A stretch of 64,000 nucleotides of DNA from Herbidospora cretacea. GTDB lineage: Bacteria; Actinomycetota; Actinomycetes; Streptosporangiales; Streptosporangiaceae. Position 1 is the stretch's first letter; every line of letters starts with the position of its first letter. Both the position numbers and the translations under genes were made by a program. Positions 1-7,953 of this stretch are shown here, piece by piece. The stretch lies in NCBI RefSeq assembly GCF_001570605.1, contig NZ_BBXG01000030.1:1-64000 (forward strand), read 5' to 3'. The notes beneath the pieces were generated by a model. It worked only from the letters and a program-made list of their open reading frames with translations, was not told where the DNA came from and did no database searches.

Positions 1-1453
1 CTGCGGGGCCACCCGGACCCGCGGGGCCGACCGGACCCTGGACGCCGGCGGGACCCGCCGGGCCGGGCGTGCCGGGCGTGCCGGGCGCACCCGCCGGACC
101 CTGCGGTCCAACCGGGCCGAGGCCACCCTCCGGACCCGCCGGGCCGGCCGGGCCGGTCGCGCCGGGCGCACCCGCCGGGCCGACCGGACCAGCCGGGCCG
201 GTCAGACCGGTGTTACCGATCGGGCCCTGGGGACCGACCGGACCCTGCGGTCCAGCCGGGCCGTCGGGGCCCGCCGGGCCCTGGGTGCCGTTAGTACCCG
301 CGGGGCCCTGGGGTCCAGCCGGGCCCGAGGGGCCCTGAGGTCCCTGCGGTCCCTGCGTCCCAGCCGGGCCACCGGCCGGTCCCTGAGGACCCTGGGGACC
401 CATGGGTCCCGAAGGTCCGAACGGACCACGAGGGCCGATCGGGCCGCGGGGGCCCATCGGGCCACGCGGACCACGGATGTAGATCTTCTTCTTCCAGTGG
501 TAGCGAGGGTCGTCGTGCTCGACCGAAGCCACAGTCTGGATCCCCGCCACGCTCTGTACCCGCATCGGGGCCGCTGAGCGGACGGGCACGTTAGGGTTTT
601 GGGCCCCCTGCTGGGTCGTGCCGGGAACCTGCGGGCCCTGAGGACCCTGGGGGCCCTGCGGGTTCTGCGGGAACTGCGGCTGCTGCGGCTGCTGCGGGAA
701 CTGCGGCTGCTGGTCGTTGTTGTCCCAGCCGTTGTCGTCCCAGCCGGCGTCGTTGTTGTCCCAGCCGCGGTCGTTGTTGTCCCAGCCGCGGTCGTTGTTG
801 TCGTCCCAGCCGCGCTCCTCCATGCCGCCACGGTCGTGGTGGCCGTGGTGGCCGTGGTGGCCGTGGTGGCCGTGGTGCTTCTTGTCCTCGTCGTCGTGCT
901 TGTGGTGGTGCTTCTTGTGCTCGAACTTCTCTTCGAACTTGTGGATGTTGCGGTGGTGGTGGAAGCGCTCGTGGCGGTGGTGGTGGTGGTGGCAGCGGCC
1001 GCCGTCGTGGTGGTGGCCGTGGCCCCAGTCGCTGGCGCCGGCGTAACCACCGGTGCTGCCCCAGCCGCCCTCGTCGTCCCAGCCGCCGTCGTCGCCGCCC
1101 CAGCCGCCGTCCCAGCCGTCGTGGTGACCGTGGTGGTGGTCACAGTGGTGGTGGAAGCGGTGGACGAAGTGCTGACGGTGGTGACGGTGGTGGACCCGGT
1201 GGTGGCGGTGGTGGTGGTGGCGGTACCGCTTGATGATCTTGACCCGCTTCAGCGGGCGCTTCTCCTTGAACTTCCAGTCGACCCAGCCGACGCTGTCGCT
1301 CAGCATGCTCGAAGCGGAGCCGGTCGCGGTCGCCGCGGAGGCGGCGGTGCCACCGGCGAGGACCATGCTGCTCGCCGCTACGGCGACGGCCAGCGCCTTG
1401 GCGCCGCGGACGGCGCGACGTCCGAACTCGCGCCCTTTATCCTGAAAAGTCAT
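1..1453 (-). CDS. Secreted collagen-like protein with His-rich and Gly-Trp-Asp-rich regions (partial)
   Basis: The minus frame is open from an ATG at 1453 to the window edge, giving about 484 codons with the C-terminus missing. Residues 1-45 form a long signal peptide with twin arginines ([19 protein letters not shown]). From about residue 78 comes a His-rich stretch, then a Gly/Trp/Asp segment (repeated GWDD-like units). A second His/Lys-rich stretch and GWDNND repeats follow, then a Gln/Pro linker. Gly-X-Y collagen triplets, mostly GPQ, GPA and GPR, run from about residue 327 to the edge, with a single extra-residue break at GPA-G-GPA. No strong ribosome site precedes the ATG. The His clusters suggest metal binding and the collagen part suggests a surface fibre; both are inference. 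The Trp/Asp and His compositions recall the two small secreted proteins near 60 kb. Confidence 0.8.
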   Translation of the reverse strand, partial: MTFQDKGREFGRRAVRGAKALAVAVAASSMVLAGGTAASAATATGSASSMLSDSVGWVDWKFKEKRPLKRVKIIKRYRHHHHRHHRVHHRHHRQHFVHRFHHHCDHHHGHHDGWDGGWGGDDGGWDDEGGWGSTGGYAGASDWGHGHHHDGGRCHHHHHRHERFHHHRNIHKFEEKFEHKKHHHKHDDEDKKHHGHHGHHGHHGHHDRGGMEERGWDDNNDRGWDNNDRGWDNNDAGWDDNGWDNNDQQPQFPQQPQQPQFPQNPQGPQGPQGPQVPGTTQQGAQNPNVPVRSAAPMRVQSVAGIQTVASVEHDDPRYHWKKKIYIRGPRGPMGPRGPIGPRGPFGPSGPMGPQGPQGPAGGPAGTQGPQGPQGPSGPAGPQGPAGTNGTQGPAGPDGPAGPQGPVGPQGPIGNTGLTGPAGPVGPAGAPGATGPAGPAGPEGGLGPVGPQGPAGAPGTPGTPGPAGPAGVQGPVGPAGPGGPA

Positions 1454-1486
1454 GTCAGCCCATGCTCTTTTGATACGTGCATCCGA

Positions 1487-1514
1487 ATTACGGCCTCTGA
1501 ATTGATTCCGTAAT
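1487..1514. promoter_or_regulatory. Inverted repeat upstream of the collagen-like gene
   Basis: ATTACGG at 1487-1493 and CCGTAAT at 1508-1514 form 7-base arms separated by 14 bases. They lie 34 bases before the collagen-like start, in an AT-richer stretch, so this could be an operator. No other copy was noticed. Confidence 0.3.
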
Positions 1515-1582
1515 GTTGAGTAGGGTGCCCCGCGTACCAAAAAGCGAAAAGCTGGACATAGCTAACGAACGTAAACGAGTTC

Positions 1583-1951
1583 CTATTGCCCAGGAAAAGC
1601 GCCGACGTTCCGACAAGAGAGGACGTTGGTCATCGTCTCCCTGATCTCGCTGGACGGATCGTCCAGATCGTCGGTCGTGACCCCCCTCAGCGCGGAGCGC
1701 AGACGCGTCAGATCAGCGGTGAGCACGGGGTTCGCGCGCCCCGAGACGCCGTCGAGCCGACCGGCGACCAGGCCGTCGATGATTTTGAGTGGCGCGGCGA
1801 GATTCGGACTTTTCGGATCAATCTCCTGAATTTGGGCGACGACTTCGACGGCTGCTTCGCATGGCGTACGACTATCGGCCCAAAACAGGATATACATCCC
1901 CAGGCCCGACATGACTAATATGACGGAAATTGCGACAGCGAGGCGGTGCAT
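1583..1951 (-). CDS. Small single-pass membrane or secreted protein of unknown function
   Basis: 122 residues. I do not recognise the family. The ATG at 1951 is chosen because GGAG sits 6 bases upstream; the longer reading frame has no such site and an unlikely N-terminus. Residues 4-24 are one hydrophobic helix (LAVAISVILVMSGLGMYILF), followed by a soluble region. Two cysteines, one just after the helix (TPCEAA) and one near the C-terminus (LSCRN), could form a disulfide outside the membrane. It is co-directional with the collagen-like gene, 129 bases upstream of it, so the two may be functionally linked, but there is no direct evidence. Confidence 0.6.
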   Translation of the reverse strand: MHRLAVAISVILVMSGLGMYILFWADSRTPCEAAVEVVAQIQEIDPKSPNLAAPLKIIDGLVAGRLDGVSGRANPVLTADLTRLRSALRGVTTDDLDDPSSEIRETMTNVLSCRNVGAFPGQ

Positions 1952-2100
1952 CAGTACTCCGGAATGACGAGGGAACACGCCACAGGATGCCGTGAATAGG
2001 CGGAAGGTTGTCTTCCCATGACGAATACGTTGGAGTTCCCGGAATGGTCCGTCCTGATATTTCCGGATTTGTCGTGAGGTAGTGCATGCCCTCAGAGGGC

Positions 2101-2131
2101 TTGACCTGGAGCGCGCTCCAGCACGCAGACT
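2101..2131 (+). promoter_or_regulatory. MerR-type promoter for the aldo/keto reductase
   Basis: TTGACC (2101-2106) and CAGACT (2126-2131) are separated by 19 bases. The over-long spacer contains a perfect 16-base palindrome, CTGGAGCGCGCTCCAG (2106-2121). A 19-base spacer filled by a dyad is the hallmark of promoters activated by MerR-family regulators, which untwist the spacer. No MerR gene lies in this window, so the regulator must be elsewhere. Confidence 0.7.
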
Positions 2132-2155
2132 CAGCCGCGACGACGGGAGGAACAC

Positions 2156-3142
2156 ATGAGACACCGCACGATCGGAGCCACCCCGCAGACCCGGCGCGAG
2201 GTGAGCGTGCTGTCGCTGGGGGCGATGCTGTTCGGCTCGGTGACCGACGAGGCGACCAGCCTCGCGATCCTCGACCGGTTCGTGGAGGCGGGCGGCACCT
2301 TCATCGACACCTCGGGCAACTACGCCGCCTGGGTCGACGGCGGCCAGGGCGGCCAGAGCGAGGAACTGCTCGGCCGCTGGCGCAGGTCACGGGGCATCGG
2401 CCCGGAGATCGTGATCGCCACCAAGGTCGGCGGCCGCCCGCGTTCGCCCGGCGGGACCTACATCGACGACGCCGAGGGGCTGTCGGCGAAGGTCATCCGC
2501 GAGTCGGCCGAGCGCAGCATGGAACGCATGGGCCTCGACCGGATCGACCTCATGTACGCGCACATCGAGGACCACGACACCCCGGTCGAGGAGACCGTCG
2601 AGGGCTTCGCCGCCCTCGTCGCCGAGGGCCTGGTCGGCATGCTCGGGGTCAGCAACCACGCCGCCTGGCGGGTCGAGCGGGCCCGTGCGACGGCGAGACG
2701 GCTGGGCCTGCCGGGCTACGAGGTCCTCCAGTACCACCACAGTTACCTGCGCCCCCGGTTCGACCTGCCCGGCCCCCTGTTCCCCGACGGCAACCTCGGG
2801 GCGGTGGGGGCCGATCTGGCGACGTACATGAGAGAGGAGAAGGACCTCACGCTGGTGGCCTACTCGCCGCTGTTGTCGGGCCGCTACACGCGGGCCGACA
2901 AGGAGTTCCCGCCCGACTACCGCCACCCGGGCGTGGACGCGCGGCTCGCCAGGGTCCGGGAGATCGCCGCCGAGACCGGGGCGACCGTCAACCAGGTCGT
3001 GCTGGCCTGGCAGATCGGGCACGACCTGCCGATCATCCCGCTGGCCGGGGCCTCCTCGGTGGCCCAGCTGGAGGAGAACCTGGGGGCCGTGGACTTGGAG
3101 CTGACCGCCGACCAGAGGGCCCGGCTCGACGCGACCCACTAG
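2156..3142 (+). CDS. Aldo/keto reductase
   Basis: 328 residues, the usual size of the family. These are cytosolic NADPH-dependent oxidoreductases with a (beta/alpha)8 barrel acting on carbonyl substrates. The catalytic tetrad is visible: Asp51 and Tyr56 in FIDTSGNYA, Lys90 in IATKVGG and His135 in MYAHIED. GGGAGG lies 5 bases before the ATG. The gene sits directly behind a MerR-type promoter, so expression is probably induced by a small molecule or redox stress. The next gene starts 14 bases after the stop and probably shares the transcript. The substrate cannot be told. Confidence 0.9.
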   Translation: MRHRTIGATPQTRREVSVLSLGAMLFGSVTDEATSLAILDRFVEAGGTFIDTSGNYAAWVDGGQGGQSEELLGRWRRSRGIGPEIVIATKVGGRPRSPGGTYIDDAEGLSAKVIRESAERSMERMGLDRIDLMYAHIEDHDTPVEETVEGFAALVAEGLVGMLGVSNHAAWRVERARATARRLGLPGYEVLQYHHSYLRPRFDLPGPLFPDGNLGAVGADLATYMREEKDLTLVAYSPLLSGRYTRADKEFPPDYRHPGVDARLARVREIAAETGATVNQVVLAWQIGHDLPIIPLAGASSVAQLEENLGAVDLELTADQRARLDATH

Positions 3143-3156
3143 CTAGCCTGGGGAGC

Positions 3157-3726
3157 ATGGGAAAGATCTTTATAACGTCGTCGGTGTCGCTCGACGGCTA
3201 CATGGAGGGGCCTGACCGGGACATCTCCTGGCACCGGGTGGACGCCGAGCTGCACCGGCACTTCAACCATCTGCTCGCCCCGGTGAGAGCCTTCATCGAC
3301 GGGCGGGTCACCCACGAGCTGATGCAGGACTACTGGCCGACCGCCGACCAGGACCCGGCGGCCTCTCCGGAGATCGTCGAGTTCGCCGAGATCTATCGCT
3401 CCAAGAAGAAGTACGTCTTCTCCCGCACCCTGGAGAAGGTCGCCGACGACACCGAGATCGTGCGCGAGCTCGACCCTGGTTGGGTCAGGGACCTGAAGGC
3501 CGCTCCCGGAGCCGACCTCGCGCTCGGCGGGGCGAACCTGATGGGCCAGTTCATGCGCCACGGCCTGATCGACGAATACCGCCTCTACCTCAACCCGGTC
3601 GTCCTCGGCGGCGGCACCCCCCTGTTCCCGCAGGACCTCACGATGGACCTGCGGCTGATCGAGACCCACCCCTTCAACGACGGCGTGGTCGAGCTGGTCT
3701 ACCGGCCCGGCCCGAACAGGTCGTAG
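3157..3726 (+). CDS. RibD C-terminal domain / dihydrofolate reductase-like protein
   Basis: 189 residues. The opening KIFITSSVSLDGYMEG and the LGGANLMGQF and VVLGGGTPLF blocks are typical of the stand-alone DHFR/RibD-C fold, which binds NADPH. Members are widespread in actinomycetes and mostly uncharacterised. The ATG at 3157 follows GGGAGC. It follows the aldo/keto reductase closely, and two NADPH-type reductases behind one MerR promoter suggest a shared detoxification or redox role (inference). Its 3' end overlaps the convergent transporter gene by 28 bases. Confidence 0.85.
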   Translation: MGKIFITSSVSLDGYMEGPDRDISWHRVDAELHRHFNHLLAPVRAFIDGRVTHELMQDYWPTADQDPAASPEIVEFAEIYRSKKKYVFSRTLEKVADDTEIVRELDPGWVRDLKAAPGADLALGGANLMGQFMRHGLIDEYRLYLNPVVLGGGTPLFPQDLTMDLRLIETHPFNDGVVELVYRPGPNRS

Positions 3727-5087
3727 AGGGCCACGGCCAGCGCGGCCACCACGAAGGCGGCCGAGGTCAGCATCGCCACCTGGAAGCTCTCCGCCCAGTT
3801 CCGCGAGGTGTCCAGGTGGGCGAAGTAGATCGCGCCGACGGTCGCGATCCCGGCCGCCGACCCGATCCGCTGCCACGTCTGGAGCACGCCCCCCGCGCTC
3901 CCCGCCCGCTGGACCGGCACCCTGCTGAGGGTGAGGGTCTGGTTGGGCGAGATGACCAGGCCGCTGCCGATCCCCGACAGCAGCAGCGGCCCGGCCGCCG
4001 CCCATCCCGCGTGGCGGCCGGGCACCTGGTGCACGGCCAGCATCGTGGCGAGGAAGCCGACGGCCACGATGAACAGCCCCCACGCGACCATGGCCCGGCC
4101 CCACCGGCCGACCAGCCGCCCGCCGAACCCCGAGGCGATGCCCGAGCCGATCGCGAACGGGACCGAGGCGAGCCCCGCCTCCAGCGCCGTGTAGTTCAGG
4201 CCGTTCTGCAGGAACAGCGTGTACACGAAGAAGATCGCGGTGAACCCGGCGAAGTAGAGCACGCCGATCAGGCCGCCGAGGGTGAACGGCCGCGACCGGA
4301 ACAGGTCCATGTGCACCAGCGGCTCGATCCGCCGGACCGCCCGCAGCTCCCACCCGACGAACGCGGCCACCACGGCCAGCCCGGCCGGGACGAGCAGCCA
4401 CTTCTCCGGGCCCGGCCACACCTGCGCCTGGAGGAACGGCAGCAGGATCAGCATCAGCGACAGCGCCAGCAGCAGGAGCCCGACGGGGTCGACCCCCGGC
4501 CTCAGGGTGCGGGCCCGGTTCCCGGCGGGCAGCATCCGCATCGCGAACGGCAGCGACGCCAGGCCGATCGGCAGGTTGACGTAGAAGACCCAGCGCCAGC
4601 CGTCCTCGTGGCCGAAGATCTGGATCAGGATGCCGCCCAGCAGCGGCCCGACCGCCGTCGACAGGCCGATCACCGCGCCCAGGTAGCCGAAGGCCCGGCC
4701 CCGCTCCCCGCCCTGGAACATCTCCTGGATGAAGCCGGTGACCTGCGGCATCATCAGCGCCCCCGCGACGCCCTGGACCAGGCGGGCGACGATGAGCCAC
4801 CACTCGCTCTGGGCCGCGCCGCAGGCCGCGCTCGCGGCGGTGAACAGCACGATGCCCCACATGAACACCGCCCGGCGGCTGCGCGCGTCGCCCAGCCGCC
4901 CGCCGGGGATGAGGGCCAGGCCGAAGGTGAGGGCGTAACCGGAGACCACCCACTGGAGGCCGCTGTCGGAGGCGCCGATCCCCGCCTGGATGTCGGGCAG
5001 CGCGACGTTCACGATGGAGACGTCGAGCAGCGTCATGAACGCGGGGACCAGGCAGACGGCCAGGGCCCGCCAGCGACGGGGACTCAT
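3699..5087 (-). CDS. DHA2-type (EmrB/QacA-like) MFS efflux transporter
   Basis: 462 residues, about 14 hydrophobic segments as expected for the DHA2 family of proton-driven multidrug exporters. LLDVSIVNVALPDIQ at the start of TM1 is the signature for this subfamily, and GGRLGDARSRRAVF is MFS motif A. The antiporter motif appears in the TM5 region (GLSTAVGPLLGG). The start codon lies 28 bases after the stop of the upstream fusion gene, so the two are probably co-transcribed. That suggests export of a compound made or modified by the fusion enzyme, but this is inference. Confidence 0.88.
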   Translation of the reverse strand: MSPRRWRALAVCLVPAFMTLLDVSIVNVALPDIQAGIGASDSGLQWVVSGYALTFGLALIPGGRLGDARSRRAVFMWGIVLFTAASAACGAAQSEWWLIVARLVQGVAGALMMPQVTGFIQEMFQGGERGRAFGYLGAVIGLSTAVGPLLGGILIQIFGHEDGWRWVFYVNLPIGLASLPFAMRMLPAGNRARTLRPGVDPVGLLLLALSLMLILLPFLQAQVWPGPEKWLLVPAGLAVVAAFVGWELRAVRRIEPLVHMDLFRSRPFTLGGLIGVLYFAGFTAIFFVYTLFLQNGLNYTALEAGLASVPFAIGSGIASGFGGRLVGRWGRAMVAWGLFIVAVGFLATMLAVHQVPGRHAGWAAAGPLLLSGIGSGLVISPNQTLTLSRVPVQRAGSAGGVLQTWQRIGSAAGIATVGAIYFAHLDTSRNWAESFQVAMLTSAAFVVAALAVALYDLFGPGR

Positions 5088-5115
5088 ACCCGGAGCAGTG
5101 CCCCCACCAGGGGAT

Positions 5116-7800
5116 TCACCAACCCTCCGACAGGGTGCGCGCCAGCGCGGCGGCGAAGAAGGCGGCGCTCTCCTCGGTCAGCACCATCGGCGGCTTGATC
5201 TTCAGGATGTTGAGGTCGTCGCCGGTCGGCTGCACGATCACGCCGAGCTCCAGCATCCGGTCGCAGATCGCCCGCGTCTCCTCGGTGGCCGGGCCGCCGT
5301 CGGGGCGGTTCAGCTCGACGCCCATGTAGAGCCCGAGGCCGTGGACGGCGCCGATGATCGGGTGCTTCTCGGCCAGCGTCTCCATGAGGTCGCGCAGCCG
5401 GTCGCCGACGTTCTCGGCGTTCGCCTGGAGGCGCTCCTGCTCGATGACGTCGAGCACGGTCAGGCCGGTGACGCAGCTCACCGGGCTGCCGCCGGCGCTG
5501 GAGAAGAAGTAGCCGACCTTCCGGTAGGCCTCGGCGATCTCCCGCGTGGTGATGACCGCCCCCAGCGGGTGGCCGTTGCCCATGGCCTTGGCGATCGTGA
5601 TCACGTCGGGGACGACGCCCTGCTGCTCGAAGCCCCAGAAGTGGCGGCCGAGACGGCCGTAGCCGACCTGGACCTCGTCGGCGACGCACAGGCCGCCCTT
5701 CCGGCGTACCTCGGAGTAGATCGCCGGCAGGTAGCCGTCGGGCAGCGGGATCCCGCCCGCGTTGCCGTAGAAGGCCTCGGCGATGAAGCCCGCCGGTTCG
5801 CCGACCATCTCCAGGGCCTTGGCCAGCGCGTCGGGGTCCCGGTGCGGGGCCGGGACCGGGCGGACCCAGGCCGGGCGGGTGGCCGGCGCGTTCGGGTTGT
5901 CGGCGGTGGAGGTGCTGACGGCGTCGGAGGCCGCCGTCCAGCCGTGGTAGGCCTCGGCGACGCAGAGCATCTCCTCGCGGCCGGTGGCGACTTGGACCAG
6001 GCGCAGCGCCAGGTCGACCGCCTCGGAACCGCTGTTGACCAGGAACACCGTGTCGAGCGGGTCGGGCGCGAGGTCGGCGAGGCGCTGGGAGAACTCGGCG
6101 ATGGCGCGGTAGTTGAACCGCGAGTTGGTGTTGAGCAGGGCGAGCTGCCGGGACACTGCCTCGGTGAGGCGCGGGTGGGCGTGGCCGATCGCCGCGACGT
6201 TGTTCACCATGTCGAGGTAGGTGCGGGCGCCCGTGTCGGTGAGGTGCTGCCGCCAGCCGCGCTCGATCTGCGGCGGGTCGGCGTAGTAGTGCTCCTGGAC
6301 CTCGGCCAGCGCCCTGCGGGAGAAGGGCGCCGGTTCCGGAGCGGGCCGGATCCCGAAGAGGGGGCCCGGGTCAGGGCAGATCGCCTGCCAGGCGCGGTGC
6401 TCCTCGGGGGTGACGAAGGCCGGGGGTTCGAGGTCGCGGACCGAGCAGAGGGTCGCGTAGACCGGGCCGGTCACGGTGCCGATCCGGTCGCCGGTGCGGA
6501 TCGTGCCCTCCCACAGCTCCACGCCGGACAGCCGCAGATCGAACTCGGGCCCTTCGATCACGCCGTCGCGGACCTCGCCGTCGAAGGGCGCGTCGACCCC
6601 GCTGCCCAGCGGCGGACGCGACTCCACCCCGAGCGGCACCGTCGCGGGCGCGTCGAAGGAGTGGGTCCGGGTCAGGGTCAGGCGCGGTTCGCCGGCCCGG
6701 TGGGCGACCCCTTCCTCCGGCCGGTACGTCTCCCACACCCCGCCCGGCAGCTCACTCGTCACCGAGAGGTCCCGCACCGGCATGACCGGAACGATCGGCC
6801 TGCCCGTGAACCGGGCCGGGGGAGTCTCGCGGAAGGCCGCCTCGGCCACCTCGAACGGCAGGCTCATCGCGGTCTCGAAGGCGCGGAACTCGGCGTCCTG
6901 CCGCTCGGTCGCGTAGTCGTTGTCGGGTTCGAGCACCGCCTGGTGGACGCCGCTGACCACCAGCACCGCCGTGCGCGCCACGATCGCCGGCCACAGCGCG
7001 GCGAGTTCGTCGCCGGTCAGCGGCACGACCCGCTGGAAGGCCCGCACCGCCGGGAGGATCGCCAGCGGCCGGTCGGGCGCGTGGTGCAGCAGCGAGGCGC
7101 AGGTCACCGCGAGCTCGCCGACGACCCAGCCGTGGCCGAGGTCCCCGAAGTCGATGACGCCCTCGGGCACCGGCCGCCCGTCCGGCCCGGTGGAGCAGAC
7201 CACGTTGTCGTCGGTCAGGTCGCCGTGGATGGCCTGCGTCCGCAGGTTCGCCGCCAGGGCGTCGAGCCGGTCGCAGGCCTGGTCGGCGGCGCGTCTGACC
7301 AGGTCGCGGCCGGTCGACAGCGAGCCGATCATCTGGTCGATCTCGGTCCTGGCCCGGCGCAGGTCCCACTGTGACACCCGGTCGAGCCCGGGGTGGTCGA
7401 GGTCGGCCAGGTTCGCGACGACCCGCCCGGCCAGGTCGCCGAGCCGTCCGACGACCACGGGCGCGAGGTAGGCCGACTCGATCAGCGGCGTCCCCGGCAC
7501 GAACGTCAGCAGCCGCGCCCGCAGCCCGTCGCCGAACCGGGCCACGTAGCCGCCGCCGACGGCGGGCTGGGGCTCCGGCACCCGGATCCGGCCGTGGAGA
7601 TGGACGAGCGCGGCGTCCTGGGCGTCGAGTTCGGCGTCGGTGTAGCCCGCGTTGGCGACCTTGAGCAGGTAGCGGCCGTCGACGACGTAATTGCGGTCCT
7701 GGTTGCTGCCGACCTCGCTGACCTCGCCCGATACGCCGAACAGCGAGGCGGCGACTTCTCGGGCCTGGTCGAGGGTGACGTCGGGGCGGACGACGTTCAT
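5116..7800 (-). CDS. APH-type kinase / M23-like / class III aminotransferase fusion
   Basis: 894 residues in three parts. Residues 1-300 are an aminoglycoside-phosphotransferase-type kinase, with HGD at 192-194 and DFGD at 217-220. Residues about 370-460 look like a degenerate M23/LytM beta domain (APFDGEV...WEGTIRTGD) without obvious zinc ligands. Residues about 490-894 are a class III PLP aminotransferase with the Schiff-base lysine at 738 (IAKAMGNGHP) and the DEVQVGYGR block. The layout parallels hydroxylysine kinase plus the AGXT2L phospholyases, where a phosphorylated amino alcohol is then eliminated. A kinase/phospholyase channelling one substrate is therefore a reasonable guess. Transcribed ahead of the DHA2 pump; divergent from the giant gene. 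Confidence 0.8.
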   Translation of the reverse strand: MNVVRPDVTLDQAREVAASLFGVSGEVSEVGSNQDRNYVVDGRYLLKVANAGYTDAELDAQDAALVHLHGRIRVPEPQPAVGGGYVARFGDGLRARLLTFVPGTPLIESAYLAPVVVGRLGDLAGRVVANLADLDHPGLDRVSQWDLRRARTEIDQMIGSLSTGRDLVRRAADQACDRLDALAANLRTQAIHGDLTDDNVVCSTGPDGRPVPEGVIDFGDLGHGWVVGELAVTCASLLHHAPDRPLAILPAVRAFQRVVPLTGDELAALWPAIVARTAVLVVSGVHQAVLEPDNDYATERQDAEFRAFETAMSLPFEVAEAAFRETPPARFTGRPIVPVMPVRDLSVTSELPGGVWETYRPEEGVAHRAGEPRLTLTRTHSFDAPATVPLGVESRPPLGSGVDAPFDGEVRDGVIEGPEFDLRLSGVELWEGTIRTGDRIGTVTGPVYATLCSVRDLEPPAFVTPEEHRAWQAICPDPGPLFGIRPAPEPAPFSRRALAEVQEHYYADPPQIERGWRQHLTDTGARTYLDMVNNVAAIGHAHPRLTEAVSRQLALLNTNSRFNYRAIAEFSQRLADLAPDPLDTVFLVNSGSEAVDLALRLVQVATGREEMLCVAEAYHGWTAASDAVSTSTADNPNAPATRPAWVRPVPAPHRDPDALAKALEMVGEPAGFIAEAFYGNAGGIPLPDGYLPAIYSEVRRKGGLCVADEVQVGYGRLGRHFWGFEQQGVVPDVITIAKAMGNGHPLGAVITTREIAEAYRKVGYFFSSAGGSPVSCVTGLTVLDVIEQERLQANAENVGDRLRDLMETLAEKHPIIGAVHGLGLYMGVELNRPDGGPATEETRAICDRMLELGVIVQPTGDDLNILKIKPPMVLTEESAAFFAAALARTLSEGW

Positions 7801-7953
7801 AGGCCGATATTTCCGGTCATGTCGCTCAGTCTTTCATCGGCGAAGAAACGCGTGTGATCTAAGTTGTCACCGTTTAGGTAGATAGCTCTTCTTTGCGGGA
7901 TCGGCGAGCATGAGGCGGCCGATTCGGGGGCCGTAGATGGAGGGGACTTCCGC

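Noticed and set aside
69-338. Plus-strand Gly-Pro-rich frame
   Set aside because: Complement of the collagen repeats; the minus frame has signal peptide and regular Gly-X-Y triplets.
3139-4953. 604-codon minus frame across the DHFR-like and MFS genes
   Set aside because: Runs out of frame through two well-supported genes and has no domain pattern.
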